The notes under the pieces: model-generated
What the model was told of the DNA's origin: nothing
The model's database searches: none
What the model saw: the letters and a program-made list of their open reading frames with translations, nothing else
NCBI GenBank assembly: GCA_037389465.1
Contig: JAZARR010000204.1
Location: forward strand, 1,507,001 to 1,571,000
Length of the DNA: 64,000 bases
Source: Baylisascaris procyonis
Taxonomy: Eukaryota > Nematoda > Chromadorea > Rhabditida > Ascarididae
Direction: 5' to 3'
Position numbers and translations under genes: made by a program
Shown here: one piece after another, positions 1-11,740 of the stretch
How the letters are laid out: each line of letters begins with the position of its first letter
Numbering within the stretch: position 1 is the stretch's first letter

Positions 1-224
1 TGATGAAAAGACATATTTCGTTGAATGCATTAATTTCAAGGAGTTTCCATTCCATGCTTGTATTGCTTACTATACTATGGAACTCACGTCATGAGACATT
101 TGCGCCATATCAAGCATCTAGATTCCCGACCATAAATGCGGCTATAGAGTAGCTGCTACTTATAGATTATTTTTTATGGTCAATAAAATATACGTAACTA
201 TTTATAGAGTAAGGCTTTTTTTAG

Positions 225-845
225 TGGATGAATTCAAATTAGCTCAACGTGCGACTCATGTTTTCTCGGAGGCAGCACGAGTTTTACAATTTCGAGACGC
301 AGCAAATAAAGGAGACATCCACAGGATGGGAACGCTAATGAATGAGAGTCACGAGAGTTGTTGTCAACTATATGAATGTTCTTGTGACGAACTTGATCGA
401 ACGGTATCTATCTCATGCGATTCTTACTTCTTCTTTTACTAGTGATGTTTATTTTATTTCATTAAATTTTGAATTTTAAATTTGTTAGTTTGCGTTGACG
501 GAATCGCAATAATGCAGTCAGTTATATGCTCAATGGAAAGAATTGGTTTCTATTGCTAAGAAACATTGAAAGAATATTGAGATGAAATAATTCTTTTTTT
601 TTTCATAAATAATTCGATGTTGTTGTGATATTTAGCACTATGACTCGACAGCATAAGGTAAAGTTTATTTTATTTTTCGAATTTAGGTGGAAAAATGCCG
701 ACATGCTGGAGCATTAGGAGCACGTTTGACTGGAGCTGGATGGGGTGGTTGCGTTGTCGCATTGTTCAATGAACGTTGCACTGATTTGAACGTTCTTTTT
801 TGGAGTCAACCAAGTGAAGGCATTCGCATCGAAAGATATTCCTGA
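225..845 (+). CDS. N-acetylgalactosamine kinase / galactokinase-like (GALK2 type), C-terminal exons
   Basis: GHMP-family sugar-1-kinase, expected to phosphorylate galactose or GalNAc in the cytosol. Two exons are visible: 225-403 (acceptor AG at 223-224, donor GTATCT at 404) and 687-845 (acceptor ATTTAG, stop TGA at 843-845). The joined reading runs from a helix containing [12 protein letters not shown], through [15 protein letters not shown], across the splice in phase 0, into [12 protein letters not shown]. That last stretch is the third GHMP motif near the substrate/phosphate site. Human GALK2 has the same order of blocks, so the family call is firm. The upstream exons carrying the ATP-binding part lie outside the window. 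The end is less sure: about 30 residues after the GHMP motif the frame closes, whereas GALK2 proteins normally run further. A short exon-like stretch after an acceptor at about 944 could be an alternative ending. Confidence 0.8.
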
Positions 846-1840
846 CAAGCCTTCTGTCGCCTCATTCTTGAGAATAATTCACTATATTATCGCTAATTCA
901 CTTGCGTTTCGCTATTTTTTTTTGTGCAATGTGTTGCTGTTCAGGAAGTTATTGAAAAATGGAATGGAAAGCTTGCTCTTGGTTAACCTTGCATTCAGCA
1001 GTATGTTCACTGTATTATTGCATATCATTAAGCGCCTAATAAATTCCTTCGCACATGTTGGCAATAAACATATAACATCAAGCATAAAGATGCAACTACT
1101 ACCATCAAGTGTGCAGATAGGAGAGATTAAGCAAAGAAAGAAAGAAAAAGTGGGCAGGCATAATCAAATTATGCAGGCGATGAGAAACAATAGTAAGAGG
1201 GGAAATCAGAAGGTAACTACAACTACAATCTAAGTCATCTTAACAGGAAAGGGGAAGGGGATGAAATTCACTAAGTCCAAAAGTGAGCAAGAGTATAAGT
1301 GATAGCAATGAAGTGAATTCCTTCATGAACATATTCACCGATCACTTCTCCACGGTTTTATCGGCTACATAATTCAACCCGTTAATAGAATTTGATGGAT
1401 GAATGAACATATCGAGGAGATCATCGAATCTGATTTAGATTCTTACAGCTAATGTTACACGCTATACAGAGACCAAAGTAGAAGCAGAATCTCCATCCGA
1501 TGCATTTGGGATTCTGAAGTACTAGTCCTTTGCATTTAATTACGTTAATTACAATAATCTTTGGAAGAGTATGGAAAATGGCTGAATGATGAGGCATCTT
1601 TATACGTCTTTCGTTGTTGTTGTTCATTGTAATTGCAAGAATTTTGAATGAGAAGAAGGCTGTTAACCATAAGGGAAATTTCAGATTAGTTCATGCAAAT
1701 ATGACACGATATTTGATCTGAGGGCGAAGGAAGCGGTCACTTACGTAAGAAATGGTCAATGTAATCGAAGGCGCTAAGAAAATTATCACTGGTGGTGAAA
1801 AACTTTGACACGGTCTGCAAAAAGGATTCCTTTGGCTTCA
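846..1840. other. No gene seen
   Basis: A/T-rich DNA downstream of the sugar kinase. A 139-codon open frame at 814-1233 starts on GTG inside the kinase exon in another frame and has no recognisable domain. It is treated as chance or 3' flank. No RNA gene or repeat array is seen. Confidence 0.5.
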
Positions 1841-1844
1841 GGTG

Positions 1845-1950
1845 GAAGAAATAAGGTAGACCGTCAACTAAGATAGCAACGACAAAGAGGTCCAAGACAC
1901 ATCCTCAAGGAACTCCACCACTGACCTGTTGATAATCACGAATAGTTTTT
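1845..1950 (-). pseudogene. Reverse-transcriptase relic (non-LTR-like), decayed
   Basis: Read on the minus strand, this stretch gives a frame containing SGGVP, then a stop, then GCVLDLFVVAILVDGL. This resembles the conserved reverse-transcriptase block GVPQG(S/C)xLxPLLF of non-LTR elements. A similar decayed block (SGGVHQESALDLLVVAIF) occurs on the minus strand at 50507-50791, so the two are relics of the same element type. The internal stop and short length mark it as dead. It lies about 330 bp outside the left edge of the segmental duplication that carries gene A. Confidence 0.5.
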
Positions 1951-2666
1951 AGTAGCACTGACCGAAGGTGACCAGAAATGGAATCGCTAAGACAAGGCGA
2001 GAGGGAAATGGAATCCAGCATATCGCTATTCAGATGCTGAACAGCAGGTCTAAACGTGCATTAAATTTATGCTGTCATCATACGACTCCGACGCAGACTT
2101 TCCCACATCATCTGCCTCTATCCATGGAAGTCAGCAAAACTACCTTATTTAACTATCCTCTGTAAGATGCTTCGAAACAGGCATGTGGCAACAATCATTT
2201 AATAAAAGCCGGCAGTTGCAAACCACGCACAGAGCGGAGAGAAGAGGACGATGTCGGGTGGCCATAAGAATCAACAATGAAGCACCATGACACAGCCATG
2301 CCAGTTGCATTCCTCGATCTGATCAGAAACTTCACTAAGGAGAACAATAATGATGCTATTTTCGGCGCTTCTGAGCGGTGCCTATTTCTGTTCTTGCACT
2401 TTGATTTCTGCTTAAGTGTTTTTAGTCGTTGCAATGAAGAGCCATGAATTCATTGTCTTTGGCGGCCTACGCAAATCCATTGTCGATCATTGCCTCCAAG
2501 GTCAGATTACAATAGAAGATCACATTGAACTAAATAAGTCCTCTCCCTGCCTTGAGGGTACTTTCAAAAAGAGTCGAAAGCAGTACAAATAAACTTCTCC
2601 ACGCCGCAATTTCCATTCTCTGTTGTTGCGTAGAAGCCGTTAGTTTGGGACCAGTCGTATAAGGCT

Positions 2667-5600
2667 ATGAAGTCGACGTCAGTTGTGCTGCTCGTGCTTC
2701 TCGGTTAGTGCTGCATTTAACATTGGTCTATAGCTTCGCGAATGAGTCCGTTCATTCAAATTGTAGCAGGGGAGAGGTGCTAGCAGTAGGCTTGCGGAAC
2801 AGAGGCTAACGAAGAAGTGAATAGTTGAAGGCCGGAACATTTGCTGAGTGTATGGCCGCCTGAGCGTCACCGCGATAGGGAAAGTTCACCGCAAAATGGA
2901 GGGAACCTCTGAGCTCCACTACAGGAGCTCCAACTTTTAGTTCATGCTTTCCCTACTACCGGTTCGGGTTTTTAAGCGGTTTTGTTTCTACTTACTGGAC
3001 ATTCCATGAGGTATTCGAAAGCAGTCCGGGTCCGAGAAGTATCGAATTCAGTGAAGGCTGAAAACGAATATCTAGTAATCGCTCTGAGCCATTTAATAAA
3101 GCTGCAAAGTTCCGAATAATGTCCAGATTGATGATGGTTATAACGCTTGCCTATATCAAGGCCATTCAACCTTTTTTCAGTGGCGTGGGTTGCGTCAACA
3201 CATGTGGAAGGCAAAGCACATCGCATCGGAGGTATGGTTTGACGTTTGTGTTTTGGTTCTTAATTAGGTCAAAGCAATGCGTTTCGACTGTAGGGGTTAG
3301 AGACGATCGCGGTATCCAAGCTATGCACAGCACCTTCCCTATTCAAAGATGCTGAGTCGATCTATTCATAGTTAAGCGGCAGTCGTTGCAGATTCGCTTA
3401 CGAATGCCTGCCCGATAGTATGTCATTTACACGAAATCATTAGGGGCGTATGCGGCATTTGCATGGACGCATTCGCCTCGAGGCTTCATTGCGTGTTCGC
3501 GCGCCTTTTATAGCAGTAGTTGAGGTGAGTAAACGTTAAGGTATAGTTCACACAGTCGTATGATGACAGGGATGAAGCTGGAGATGGTCATAATGTTTGC
3601 TGGGATAGCAAGAGGATGGATGAGATGCAAAAGAGCTGGGCCGCATAGAAGAGGAGTATGAAACTTGTGGTTAGTTGAGCGTTATTTACAGATAAGGGGA
3701 TTTCGTTGAGGGGCTGTTATGTCCACTTGAAATCAAGTACTGAAGTGTTGCACCATTTCAGTTGGCAGTGACTTCTGCAGTCAGCGCCCAGACGGTGACT
3801 ACAACATCGGCTGCGTGTCCAGCTACATAACATGCGCCGGTAGGCGTGCTCACGCCAAGAATTGCCCCCACGGTCTCGTTCTTGATGAAGCTTCTGACAT
3901 GTGCATGGAGAAGAGCTTAGTTGGCGTGTGCGGCGCCAGCCCTTCACCGAAAAGGGCGATCGACGGACCCAAAACTCCTATCGCGCCTGTTGTGGCATCC
4001 CCTTCCGTGTTATCACAGCCGCAGTTGGTATCACAACCGCAGTTGGTATCACAGCCGCAGTTGGTATCACAGCGGCAAGTGGTAAAACAGCGAAAAGTGG
4101 TATCACACTCCCCAGCCGTGGCACATCTGCCAGTCGTGCCACACCCGCCAGCCGTGCCACACCCGCCAGCCGTGGCACACCCGCCAGCCGTGGCACACCC
4201 GCCGGCCGTGGCACACCCGCCAGCCGTGGCATCCCCACCAGTGGCAACACGCCCGCCACTGTCAGCAAGCCCCCCGGTGGCAGGAAAACCACAAGTGGTG
4301 TCACAGCCGCAAGTGGTGTCACAGCCGCAAGTGGTGTCACAGCCGCAAGTGGTGTCACAGAAGCAAGTGGTATCACAGAAGCAAGTTGTGAAACAGCGGA
4401 AAGTAGTTTCACACCTGCCAGCGGTAGCAACCCCGCCAGTGGTAGCAGCCCCGCCAGTGGTAGTAGCCCCGCCAGTGGTAGCAGCCCCGCCAGTGGTAGC
4501 ACCTCCAAAAGTGAAGACATGCTCCCCAGTGGTTGCTGGTCCTAAAGCGAAGCCATGTTCCCCTGTGGTTGCACCTCAACCAGCGGCTGAACCTCGACGA
4601 CCGGATGTCCCTCGACCAGTAGAGTACCCTCGACCAGTGGTTTACCCTCGACCAGTCGTTTACCCTAGACCGGTGGTTGTCCCTCGACCAGTGGTTGTCC
4701 CTCGACCAGTGGTTGTCCCTCGACCAGTGGTTGTCCCTCGACCAGTGGTTGTCCCTCGACCAGTGGTTGTCCCTCGACCAGTGGTTGTCCCTCGACCAGT
4801 GGTTGTCCCTCCACCAGTGGTTGTCCCTCCACCAGTGGTTGTCCCTCCACCACTGGTTGCTCCTCCTCCAGTGGTTGCCCCTCCGCCAGTGGTTGCCCCT
4901 CCACCAGTGGTTGCTCCTCCACCAGTGGTTGCTCCTCCACCAGTGGTTGCTCCTCCACCAGTGGTTGCCCCTCCACCAGTGGTTGCTCCTCCACCAGTGG
5001 TTCCACCAGTGGTTGCCCCTCCACCAGTGGTTGCTCCTCCACCAGTGGTTGCCCCTCCACCAGTGGTTGCTCCTCCACCAGTGGTCGCCCCTCCACCAGT
5101 GGTCGCACCTCCACCAGTGGTCGTCCCTCCACCAGTGGTCGTCCCTCCACCAGTGGTTGCTCCTCCACCAGTGGTTGCCCCTCCACCAGTGGTTGCTCCT
5201 CCACCAGTGGTTGCTCCTCCACCAGTGGTTGCCCCTCCACCAGTGGTTGCTCCTCCACCAGTGATCGTCCCTCCACCAGTGGTTGCCCCTCCACCAGTGG
5301 TTGCTCCTCCACCAGTGGTTGCCCCTCCACCAGTGGTTGCTCCTCCACCAGTGGTCGCCCCTCCACCAGTGGTCGCACCTCCACCAGTGGTCGTCCCTCC
5401 ACCAGTGGTCGTCCCTCCACCAGTGGTTGCTCCTCCACCAGTGGTTGCCCCTCCACCAGTGGTTGCTCCTCCACCAGAGGTTGCCCCTCCACCAGTGGTT
5501 GCCCCTCCACCAGTGGTTGCCCCTCCACCAGTGGTCGTCCCTCCACCAGTGGTTGCTCCTCCACCAGTGGTTGCCCCTCCACCAGTGGTTGCTCCTCCAC

Positions 5601-7377
5601 CAGAGGTTGCCCCTCCACCAGTGGTTGCCCCTCCACCAGTGGTTGCTCCTCCACCAGTGGTTGCCCCTCCACCAGTGGTTGCTCCTCCACCAGAGGTTGC
5701 TCCTCCACCAGAGGTTGCCCCTCCACCAGTGATCGTCCCTCCACCAGTGGTTGCCCCTCCACCAGTGGTTGCTCCTCCACCAGTGGTTGCTCCTCCACCA
5801 GTGGTTGCCCCTCCACCAGTGGTCGCCCCTCCACCAATAGTCGCCCCTCCACCAGTGGTCGCACCTCCACCAGTGGTTGCCCCTCCACCAGTGGTTGCAC
5901 CTCCACCAGTGGTTGCACCTCCACCAGTGGTTGCACCTCCACCAGTGGTTGCACCTCCACCAGTGGTCGTCCCTCCCCCAGTGGTTGTCCCTCGACCAGT
6001 GGTTGTCCCTCGACCAGTGGTTGTCCCTCGACCAGTGGTTGTCCCTCGACCAGTGGTTGTCCCTCGACCAGTGGTTGTCCCTCGACCAGTGGTTGTCCCT
6101 CGACCAGTGGTTGTCCCTCGACCAGTGGTTGTCCCTCGACCAGTGGTTGTCCCTCGACCAGTGGTTGTCCCTCAACCAGTGGTTGTTGCCTCTCCACCGG
6201 AGGTTGCTCCTGCACCAATGGTTGCTACTCCACCAGTGGTTGCACGTCCACCGGTGGTTGTCCCGGTGACTGTGAAAGGCAAGTTTAGTTCTTTGCTTTC
6301 CTAATTGGGACACTTATGTTTCTGGCTAGTGAAAAGATCGAGCTTCTTATATTGAGCAATGGCTGTTTTCACTGAAAGCAGGGGAAGCCATGCTCTCTCT
6401 GGTTGCATTGCAATGGTATAATAATAGGAGTAGTAGTATAGACAAATTTGTAGGATTGTGTTTGTTTCCAATGATGGCATACTGTAGCGAAATTGTTTTT
6501 TTTCGGGAGGGAGGGAGGGGGTATTCATTATGGCGTTATTGGTAACATTGTGTCATTTCATTCGATTTTTCTACGTGTGCATATGAGGCTGTTGTTACTC
6601 GTCCTGCACGCTTGCGAGATACTGCTTTAGTGAAGAACACCTAATAGTGGTCATCTTTCAATGATGGCTTTTTCGATTTGAGATTGCGGTGTTAGTCGCT
6701 GTATTCGGCTGTTAGCGATAGGCGACATGATCCATGGGGATGGTCACTGCTTGTAATGGGATTTTTAGGTAGTTTAGCAAGCAGTTCCATTTCCAGTCGA
6801 CATCGTTCGTGATTACTGATTCACTTTTAGGCTCCAACATTCTCTGCAATCTCAAGCTCTATTTTTATTCATCACTCTGCATATGTTGATGTTGTTCGTT
6901 TAGTTCGACTGTGCACTCCTCACCAGAACGGCTTCTTCGCATTGGGTTGCTCTCCGCGGTACTTGGTGTGTGTCGATGGTCGTTCGACGTATAATGCCTG
7001 CGAGCATGGCGTATTCGACGAAAGAAAGATGACTTGTCTGCCTAAGGTACCTGCTTGATGTGATAACTAGCTGAGCTCATTTTTCTCATGGGTTTTGGTT
7101 GGAACTTTGTCGTATTCTAGCTGAGGTCACTTTTTTAGAGAATGAATTTGGGGTTTTCACGCTCGACGGGGATAATCTAGATTTGTTGAAGTGGTGTCGT
7201 TTGCTCATACACTCGACCAATTTGAAGGTTTGAATCCTTAGATTTCTATGAAGATTAGTTTAGTTGCTTCTCCTCCGGTGTAATTGTTGATCTCTTGGTG
7301 TAAGTTGCGTATAATTGCAGCATCTGGTGAAGCGTTGTCGATCCCCTGCATTCGGAGTAGTTGGCGAAGCGTACTGA
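2667..7377 (+). CDS. Gene A: secreted CBD-(Pro/Val rod)-CBD chitin-linker protein, about 917 aa
   Basis: Four exons: 2667-2703 (signal peptide start MKSTSVVLLVLL), 3762-6278, 6904-7046 and 7321-7377. Introns 1 and 2 are phase 1 and intron 3 is phase 0, all in register. Residues about 16-65 form a peritrophin-A/CBM14 domain with six cysteines (DFC, IGC, ITC, NC, MC, GVC). Next come VSQPQL and PPAVAH repeats, then a rod of 5-residue units PPPVV(A/V) with PRPVV blocks at each end. The second CBD (ALGC, YLVC, NAC, MTC) gets its sixth cysteine from exon 4 (LVKRC), followed by the tail FGVVGEAY and a stop. The donor of intron 2 is GC (AAAG|GCAAGT). Binding to chitin is expected from the family; linking fibres is inference. 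No break is seen, unlike in B, C and D. Confidence 0.85.
4670..6190 (+). repeat. 15-bp tandem array encoding PPPVV/PRPVV units (gene A)
   Basis: Roughly one hundred copies of a 15-bp unit (CCTCCACCAGTGGTT-like) in coding frame. Both outer blocks (about 4670-4800 and 5990-6175) have CGA in place of CCA and so encode PRPVV. The core encodes PPPVV with a few PEV and PVI variants. A longer period is visible: the same run of GTGGTCGCCC variants recurs at 5081 and 5351, exactly 270 bp or 18 units apart. Because the unit length is divisible by three, all six frames stay open across the array; only the plus frame joined to the CBDs is credible. Confidence 0.9.
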
Positions 7378-7467
7378 TGCTCCTTGTGCTATCTACTTTT
7401 GAACGCGTCTGATGCTGCATACAATCGTTTTCTTCGTTGTGTTTTAACTGTTCTTTTTCAATATAAT

Positions 7468-7473
7468 AATAAA
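7468..7473 (+). promoter_or_regulatory. Polyadenylation signal AATAAA, gene A
   Basis: AATAAA lies about 90 bp after the gene A stop codon. The same sequence context holds an AATAAA at the matching place in B, C and D. Confidence 0.6.
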
Positions 7474-7750
7474 GTTTCGCAAGGGATTCTCTAATGTAAC
7501 AACTTCTATGTGAACATTGCAAGAAAGCCCTTTGCATATGCAACGACCTGCGCTGACCTCGCATGTCTCATGTGTCAAATATTTTCGGTCTGCAAAGGTG
7601 CAGAACGAGTCTGTTGGACCACACTTCGCAAATGAATCTAACTTCGAACTCAATCCTACAACAACATAGTGCAGATGTTACGCTCATATATGACGTGGCT
7701 GTGCTCCATTTCGTTCATTTTTTCCCAATAATAAGCCTTCTATAAATTTT

Positions 7751-9540
7751 TCGAAGGCAATAAATAGAAGGCCATAAACGTTCGTCAATCTTCCTCGATC
7801 CAATCTCATCGGAACAGCCGGTTGTTCGGAAGGAGATGGAAGATATGCGAACACTGGAAAAGGCGTCGATGAGTTGATGTGTGGTTGTCCGTTCTGAATT
7901 CGCAGCTGGCGATAGCCGAATTCAGATGGGAGAAAACAATCTATAATCCCGATCGCAATCACTTCGAAATTTATTGTATACGCCTACAGATCCGTAGACC
8001 AGGGACAATTTATATTTGCAAAGCAATATATCCAGAATTAATTTATATCTGTTTATGTATTGGCAATCAGATTAGCTAAACTGCTAAGTCTTCGTTGTGC
8101 ATATTTTTAGGTTTGTTTTTGGATGATAGCCTGTAAGAATGATGAGTTGGTTTGCAAAGTCGAATATCGTTTCATCTCTTCCTGTACGACTTATTCGATA
8201 ATTAAATGGGAATATTGCTTTCTTTCTTTTGGTATCTTCGTTCGAAAATTTATCTTTCACCAACTGTGTTAAGATGTGGAATGGTGAAATAGCGGAAGCG
8301 TAAATCTCTAATTCACCTTCCGGTCAAATGTATTGGCTTCCAATCGTCGATCAGGGCAACAAGCAAAGGATTGGCGCGCGTATCTCTGTTATTAAAAACC
8401 GCTATTTTTTCGGGAACTTAGAGACACAAACAATCGGAAGCTCACTAATTCTTGATCCCATATAAATTCCCTTTCGGGACTTGATAACATTTTTGAGAAA
8501 AGAAACGTCGTTGTCGTTTAATAGCTCCATTCGACGAAGGTATATCTATTCCGCATAAGTTGCTTACTAAAGTAAGGCGGCATTGGATCACATTTGATCA
8601 GAAATGTCCATTCAGCCTTTAGGTTTTTATGAGTTTAATTATCATATTATTCTGAATATATATGGAGAATGCAATGATATTTGCATAATTCTGATTCCGC
8701 AATTGTTTTTTGTAATTTTTCATGCAAACTTTAGTTTGCTCTTTAGATGTTCTCTGATTTGTGTAAAAGAATATGACAACTCTTAGAATCCACAATATAA
8801 TAATGCATATTTTTGTTTAAAGTATCACTTACCTCTCGTTGAGAATCTCACCCTTTTACCATTCGACGAGATCACGAACAATACCGATTTTCGAAATTTC
8901 ATTGAAAGAACGCAATAAATTCACGATCTTCAATTGTGACGCTATAATAAAGAGTGTGTTATATCTTTTGTTGAAATAAAAATAATGCAAAAAATATGAC
9001 AAAGAATGTGTTATATCTTTTTTGTTATTTTGTCGCATATTGCGCCCCGAAATAACACACACCTCTCCCTAACACGTTACTGAAACAATTTCTTTCTTTA
9101 TAAGTTGAACTCGAGAAAGTAACCTCCTGAAGAATATCTGCAATCTTCCAAAAGAAATTTTCAGTGAAATGTTCAATCACTCTAATTGGTTGAATTATTC
9201 CATTTTGAAGCTAATGCTTTTATTTTAATGATTTTCTACAACAAATAAACTTACATTTCCAGAAAAAATTGTGCAAAAGCCTTCATATCAGTTATCATTA
9301 ACGATGTGATAATTCGTGCATGAAACGTTATGAATATTTAGTACTGATAATAATAAAACTATAATGAATTCGAATTTTGCAGTTCGAATTGTGGTGATAT
9401 AATCATCATTGTTGCAATGCTTCTTCTCCTCGCTTATCTTGACCTAGTCTATATGGTATCGTCAAGTGTAATTCAGTTGAATCGTGGCGTTAGCAATATG
9501 ATTACAAACGAGCAAATTTTCATTTTATTACATTGTGAGG
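7751..9540. other. No gene seen
   Basis: A/T-rich sequence between gene A and the tentative FN3-like gene. A 92-codon open frame on the minus strand at 7684-7962 has no recognisable domain and overlaps duplicated flanking DNA. Nothing else stands out. Confidence 0.5.
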
Positions 9541-9544
9541 ATAT

Positions 9545-9802
9545 ATGCAAACACAAGGTAAATTATATATCTTTGTTTCAATCATGTATATAGGTCTTTT
9601 ATTCTTTGCAACCGCGGCCGAAATTATAATGCACGCTGACGATTCCATTCGATGCAAAATCGAAAGCACAAAACATGTCGCCTTTAAAAGAGGTATAAGA
9701 TGGCCAAACGTGTACTGGATGTATGATCCCGCTTCACTAGTGTTTGACACGACCTCATGGGCAACGATTCGTTTTATCCTGGTCCCGATCAGTGCAAAAT
9801 GA
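9545..9802 (+). CDS. Possible signal-peptide exon of the FN3-like gene
   Basis: ATG at 9545 opens a frame with a hydrophobic stretch (LYIFVSIMYIGLLFFATAA) that looks like a signal peptide, followed by about 60 residues to a TGA. A donor-like GTATAAG at 9692 could end it earlier. I could not find a splice in correct phase that links it to the exon at 10589, because an in-frame stop and a lack of acceptors intervene around 9800. It may be the 5' end of the next gene, a separate small secreted protein, or chance. Confidence 0.25.
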   Translation: MQTQGKLYIFVSIMYIGLLFFATAAEIIMHADDSIRCKIESTKHVAFKRGIRWPNVYWMYDPASLVFDTTSWATIRFILVPISAK

Positions 9803-10588
9803 AAAACGACCACAAAAAAACTTTTTCCGTCGATGAAAAAACCGTGTGTGGATCCATTCGCATATTCAAATGCCTGTTACTTACTCCGACGTCGATGGAC
9901 GAGAGCGGACTGCCGTATGGTAGATCGGCCCATAGTTTGTAACATGCCCATCGGATTTAGCAATTCTAGTTTCAGTGATTCCGGTCTGAACTACCAGACG
10001 ACGTACTTAAAAATAGGCATTGTCAAGTTCAAGCTGTTAAGTATCTCAAAGTTTAAAATGTGTTTAGTGAATAGTCTCTCTGAAATAGTGAGTGCATAAA
10101 ATAGTTTACCGTTGATGTTTAGTGTGATGGCAACAACAACAACAACAACAATGATGATGACTTCACAAAGGCGAAATGTAAAATGGTTGGAAATTTTGAT
10201 TGCATTTGCTTGTAATTATTATATCTACTGTTATATTTAACTACTGTACTGCATTATTTAATTGGAGTTATACCAGTAAAAATTTTCTTTTATATTGAAC
10301 ATTAGTGAGATTTTCTATCTCGTTCACCTACCTAATCATTTTATAAATTTCCAGTAAAAATAAAATATACAGCATAACGCTTTCATATTCCAATTTATTC
10401 GATATCTGCCCAAATTTTATGCAACAAGTCCAATTTTATCTAACACGGTCGGTGTAGTTTGAAAATTTAGCCGATATAAAAAGTAGCAAGAAATTATTAA
10501 TATAGTCCGAGAGATAGACTAATATGAAGGGGAATTTTTCACACAAAATTTCTTTTTTGATTAAATATTAAATTGTTGCATTTTTCAG

Positions 10589-11666
10589 TGTTTAGGCGAA
10601 TGCTTGAAATCGACTTCTTTTCACCATCATCGTTCGTGTAACGGAGGTTCGTTTAATTTTTTTCTAATTTATCTATACATCACCTTCTCCCCACTCCGTC
10701 CTTCCGCTAAACCCCCACACCTGATATAATTTGAGAAATGGTTACGCAAAGTATTCGTCTCAGCTAAGAATAATTAATAATCTACTGTTCTATGTGTCCA
10801 TTTAGCAACAAAAATTTTGTTATTTGGGCAGTTACTTTGGCCTAGGATAGTGTTCTTTCCATCGCAGTTATATGATAAGCGAAAAGTTTCCCGTTTCAGA
10901 AAAACTTTAATTTAAATATTCGATTGAGTTCACCCGTTACGTTTACTTAATTAAAAATTTGCAGAGAGCAATCCAATAAAGAGTATCAACGTGAAACATT
11001 TCGAGGAGGCCAATTCAACGAATATATCGGCAACTATTACAGTAACCCTTTACAAGGAAACAGTTGCCGACTATGCGCTCTTTGTAGAATATAGAACTCA
11101 AACGAATAAAAATCGTTGGAGTCTACTTGAAGTAAGCTCAAATTTCAAGAAATTCGATGAAGAAATCTTTAGTGGAGCTGAAAGGTGTTTGAATTTCTTG
11201 ATTTTATAAGGTCAAAGGTTGAGATGAGGATCAAACGACCATAGCTATCCTCTCATGAATATGGATCATGGTAAAATCGTGGGAATATAGAAATGCTATT
11301 CTTTCTCGTTTAACGGAAATATGCTCTTCTCTTTCAAATTTTACAGCTTTCCACTAATTACTACCCTTTCAAATTTAGCAATGATTACGCATCCTAGAAT
11401 CCTGGATGTGCCGTGTTGGAATTAAAAAGTACTTTTTTGTAAATTCGCTTCCACAGGATGGAGTTGCAGTCCTCTGCATATGTATCTGTTTGTATCCTTT
11501 TGTTTCGTTCATTTTCACTGCAGACCTAATAAAGCAAAAGTCACTACTTTTAGATAGTGCAATGTATAGACTATATGTTGGCCGAAATACGCAAAAAGAA
11601 AATCTTTGTTGCAGTATTTATAGAGATGGCCGGATCAATTGAAATTTGAAAACGTCACCTAGTATA

Positions 11667-11740
<74 letters not shown>

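Larger units (their letters stand above)
2280..7745 (+). repeat. Segmental duplication, copy 1 (gene A unit)
   Basis: This segment is colinear with about 54800-58835, the gene B unit, in direct orientation. The match includes upstream DNA, exon 1, intron 1 and its incidental open frames, both CBD exons, exon 4, the polyadenylation signal and about 270 bp beyond it. The repeat array and intron 2 differ in length between copies. Outside the arrays the sequences look roughly 85-90% alike by eye, so this duplication is older than the palindrome at 56-64 kb. Confidence 0.75.

Noticed and set aside
4409..6313. Long minus-strand open frames over the gene A repeat (634 and 517 codons, Trp/His-rich or VEGQPL-like)
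   Set aside because: A 15-bp unit keeps every frame open. Only the plus frame joins a signal peptide and two cysteine-complete CBDs through matched splice phases.
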